Source: Anaerolinea sp. (lineage in GTDB: Bacteria > Chloroflexota > Anaerolineae > Anaerolineales > Anaerolineaceae). From it: a DNA stretch of 10,000 nucleotides. Where the stretch lies: assembly GCA_020216845.1 (NCBI GenBank), contig JAIWNK010000144.1, positions 1 through 10,000 on the forward strand, read 5' to 3'. The notes below the pieces were generated by a model that saw only the letters and a program-made list of their open reading frames with translations, ran no database searches and was not told the DNA's origin. Made by a program: the position numbers and the translations under genes. Numbering within the stretch: position 1 is the stretch's first letter; the number at the start of each line of letters is the position of its first letter. Shown in pieces: positions 8,282 through 10,000 of the stretch.

Positions 8282-9139
8282 ATGACCAATTCAATTGCAA
8301 TTGTAACGGATAGCACCAACGATTTGCCGTTGGCGTTGCGTCAGCAATATGATGTGCATGTTGTGCCGCTGTATATTCTGTGGGGGAATGAAACGCTGCG
8401 CGATGGTGTGGATGTGCTGCCGGAGGATTTTTATGCTCGTATGCAACGAGAGCCGGAGGCACGCCCGAAGACTTCCTTGCCGACGCCGGGGGATTTTCTC
8501 AAGGTGTTTGAAGAGGTGTTGGCGCACGGCGCAAAAGAGATTGTGACGCTGACGATTAGCAGCGCGATGAGCGGCACGATTGAGGCGGCCCGTCAGGCCG
8601 CAGAGATGATTTCGGCGCCGGTGCATTTGGTGGATTCGCGTTCCAATTCGATGAGCCTGGGCTGGCAGATTCTGGCGGCAGCGCGCGCAAGAGAGCAAGG
8701 CGGTGATGCGGCTGCTATGGTGGCTGCTGCGGAAACGGTGCGGCAGAGCCTGGTCTATATCATTGCGTTGGACACATTGGACTATCTGTTTGCTGGCGGG
8801 CGAATTGGCGGGGCGATTAGTTTCTTGGGGCAGGTGTTGAAAATCAAGCCGCAGATTTCGGTTAACCATCAAACGGGCAAAGTTGAGGCGGGAGAGCCGG
8901 CGCGTACCCGTGCCCGCGCCATTGAAACGCTGTATCGCAATTTCTTCAAACGCATAGATACGAGCCTGCCTTTGCATATTGCCGTATTACACAACGCGGC
9001 ATTCGAAGAGGCCGAAGCACTTGCACAGCGCGTGCAGCAAGAGTTTTCGCCAGCCGAATTGCTTACTTCGATTGTCTCGCCGGTGTTGGGCGTGCATACC
9101 GGCCCGCGTGCCATTGCTTTGTGTGGCTACGCAGGCTGA
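8282..9139 (+). CDS. DegV family protein (fatty-acid binding)
   Basis: A 285-residue DegV-fold protein. The family (FakB in some Firmicutes) binds a fatty acid and presents it to a kinase for phosphorylation. Family blocks: IVTDSTNDLP (7-16), KTSLPTP (63-69), ISSAMSGT (92-99) with the head-group-binding serines, VDSRSNSMSLG (117-127), LDYLFAGGRIGG (166-177) and SPVLGVHTGP (266-275). I chose ATG at 8282, 4 nt after GAGGTG (8272-8277), rather than an in-frame GTG at 8270. It lies 21 nt after the PAP2 gene with no terminator between, so it is probably fourth in the operon. A DegV protein beside a lipid phosphatase fits a lipid-related theme. The 3' end overlaps the convergent Nudix gene by 13 nt. 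No FakA-like kinase is in the window. Confidence 0.93.
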   Translation: MTNSIAIVTDSTNDLPLALRQQYDVHVVPLYILWGNETLRDGVDVLPEDFYARMQREPEARPKTSLPTPGDFLKVFEEVLAHGAKEIVTLTISSAMSGTIEAARQAAEMISAPVHLVDSRSNSMSLGWQILAAARAREQGGDAAAMVAAAETVRQSLVYIIALDTLDYLFAGGRIGGAISFLGQVLKIKPQISVNHQTGKVEAGEPARTRARAIETLYRNFFKRIDTSLPLHIAVLHNAAFEEAEALAQRVQQEFSPAELLTSIVSPVLGVHTGPRAIALCGYAG

Positions 9140-9651
9140 AGCTGTTCGAGAAAATCCTCTGCAATTGGGTAGCGCGTGTGCTGCGCGATTCTGCCGTCTT
9201 GATAGTGAAAATGATATCCACTGGGAGCGGCCCCGGCAAACAGCGGCGGCAGGATGATGCGCAGGTTGTCTACCACGTCAGGGGCTGTGCAGGCCCAGCG
9301 TTGCGCTTTCCAGGCCAGGCAGCCTTCGTCATCCTGCGGGTGCAACTTGCCGGTTGGGGCAGCTGCGCTGAAAAAGGCCAGCCCGCCCGCGTCTTCGTCT
9401 GCAAATCCGCTCCAGGTCAACACGCCATCAAAATGGAGTTGATTGAGCTGAAAGCCGGTTTCTTCGCGAACTTCGCGCAGGCAACTGTTTAAAGGTGGTT
9501 CGCCGGGTTCAATGTGACCGCCAACGCCATTCCATAACCCCAGGTTGGGCGCTTTGCGTCGGCGCAACAACAAAACCTTGCCGGGGCGGGTGAGAAAGCA
9601 CAGGGTGAAGCGGAGCGGGTAGAGCTGCCCGGCAAAGGGGATGGCAAGCAT
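9127..9651 (-). CDS. Nudix hydrolase
   Basis: A 174-residue Nudix-fold pyrophosphohydrolase, which cleaves nucleoside diphosphates linked to another moiety. The Nudix box GHIEPGE...REVREETGF occupies 45-67 and fits G-x5-E-x7-REUxEExGU exactly, so it should be active. RRRKAPNLGLWNGVGG (30-45) leads into it in the way of MutT/8-oxo-dGTP diphosphatase-like members, but the substrate cannot be read from sequence. I chose ATG at 9651, 2 nt after the stop of the upstream 110-aa gene; no strong ribosome site is visible, so translation is probably coupled. An in-frame ATG at 9693 would lie inside that gene. A start slightly further in, near PLRFTLCFL, is also possible. The 3' end overlaps the convergent DegV gene by 13 nt. 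Confidence 0.92.
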   Translation of the reverse strand: MLAIPFAGQLYPLRFTLCFLTRPGKVLLLRRRKAPNLGLWNGVGGHIEPGEPPLNSCLREVREETGFQLNQLHFDGVLTWSGFADEDAGGLAFFSAAAPTGKLHPQDDEGCLAWKAQRWACTAPDVVDNLRIILPPLFAGAAPSGYHFHYQDGRIAQHTRYPIAEDFLEQLQPA

Positions 9652-9653
9652 TG

Positions 9654-9986
9654 CTAATGCTGAATTTGTTCCAGTTCGTGCAAAACGTCCCAAATTTCGG
9701 TGTAGACGTGTTCGCGTTCGAAGCCCATGGAGCGAACGACTTCGGTTTGGAAGTCGCTGTAGGTGATATCTTGAATGATTTTTTCCATGCCGCGCGCCAT
9801 GGCCTCGCGGCTGATGGTGGCTTTGAAGGGATAATCCACAGTTTCTGGCTCTGTTGGGGAAAGCTCTGGCAGATAGTGTTCACGCAATCGGTCGAGGTCG
9901 GAGGCAACGCGGGCACGCACGGTGAGAAAGTCTTCGTTGTTCTTTTGGACGATGCTAAAGAAGCCAATTGTGGTAAACAGCCACAT
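9654..9986 (-). CDS. Conserved small protein, function unknown
   Basis: A 110-residue soluble protein. The start ATG at 9986 follows AAGGAGT (9998-9992) by about 5-8 nt, a strong ribosome site. It opens MWLFTTIGFFSIVQK and continues LTVRARVASDLDRL, a pattern I associate with a small conserved bacterial family of unknown role. There is a basic/acidic mid-region (LPELSPTEPETVDYPFKATISREAMARGM) and a C-terminal DFQTEV...YTEIWDVLHELEQ that is probably helical. No catalytic motif, signal peptide or clear membrane segment is seen. It lies 2 nt upstream of the Nudix gene in the same direction and is probably cotranscribed with it. Its promoter lies beyond the right edge. Confidence 0.8.
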   Translation of the reverse strand: MWLFTTIGFFSIVQKNNEDFLTVRARVASDLDRLREHYLPELSPTEPETVDYPFKATISREAMARGMEKIIQDITYSDFQTEVVRSMGFEREHVYTEIWDVLHELEQIQH

Positions 9987-10000
9987 GGGGCACTCCTTAC

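Overview
The window looks like a chromosomal stretch of a moderately GC-rich bacterium. Two T-box riboswitches, a valS and a long-form trpB2, TTG and ATG starts behind strong Shine-Dalgarno sites, and a gene of the family usually labelled quinate 5-dehydrogenase point towards Chloroflexota or a related Gram-positive-like lineage. That placement is inference; there is no rRNA or marker gene to settle it.

Layout. (1) 1-2321, minus: valS, valyl-tRNA synthetase, C-terminus cut by the left edge. (2) 2374-2672, minus: its promoter and a valine-type T-box leader with intrinsic terminator. (3) 2666-4043: a decayed, rearranged insertion element bounded by 25-bp imperfect terminal inverted repeats. Its left half is the C-terminal half of an IS4-family transposase with two frameshifts. 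Its right half is an AT-rich segment with a small gene for a CCHC/proline-rich protein and a strong terminator. (4) 4037-4413, plus: promoter and a canonical tryptophan T-box (specifier UGG). (5) 4468-5853, plus: trpB2, followed by a terminator. (6) 6019-9139, plus: a tight four-gene run: quinate-5-dehydrogenase-like protein, MobA-like nucleotidyltransferase, PAP2 phosphatase, DegV-family protein. (7) 9986-9127, minus: a conserved 110-aa protein and a Nudix hydrolase, convergent with and overlapping the DegV gene.

How it fits together. valS and trpB2 are divergent, and each is read out by its own uncharged tRNA through a T-box. The bulge base of each antiterminator (UGGU for Val, UGGC for Trp) matches the expected discriminator base of the cognate tRNA. 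The most striking point is that the -35 boxes (TTGACA) of both promoters lie inside the outward-facing ends of the insertion element, with the -10 boxes (TATAAT) just outside. The element may therefore have created, or now supplies, hybrid promoters for both amino-acid-responsive genes while carrying a passenger gene of unknown function between its ends.
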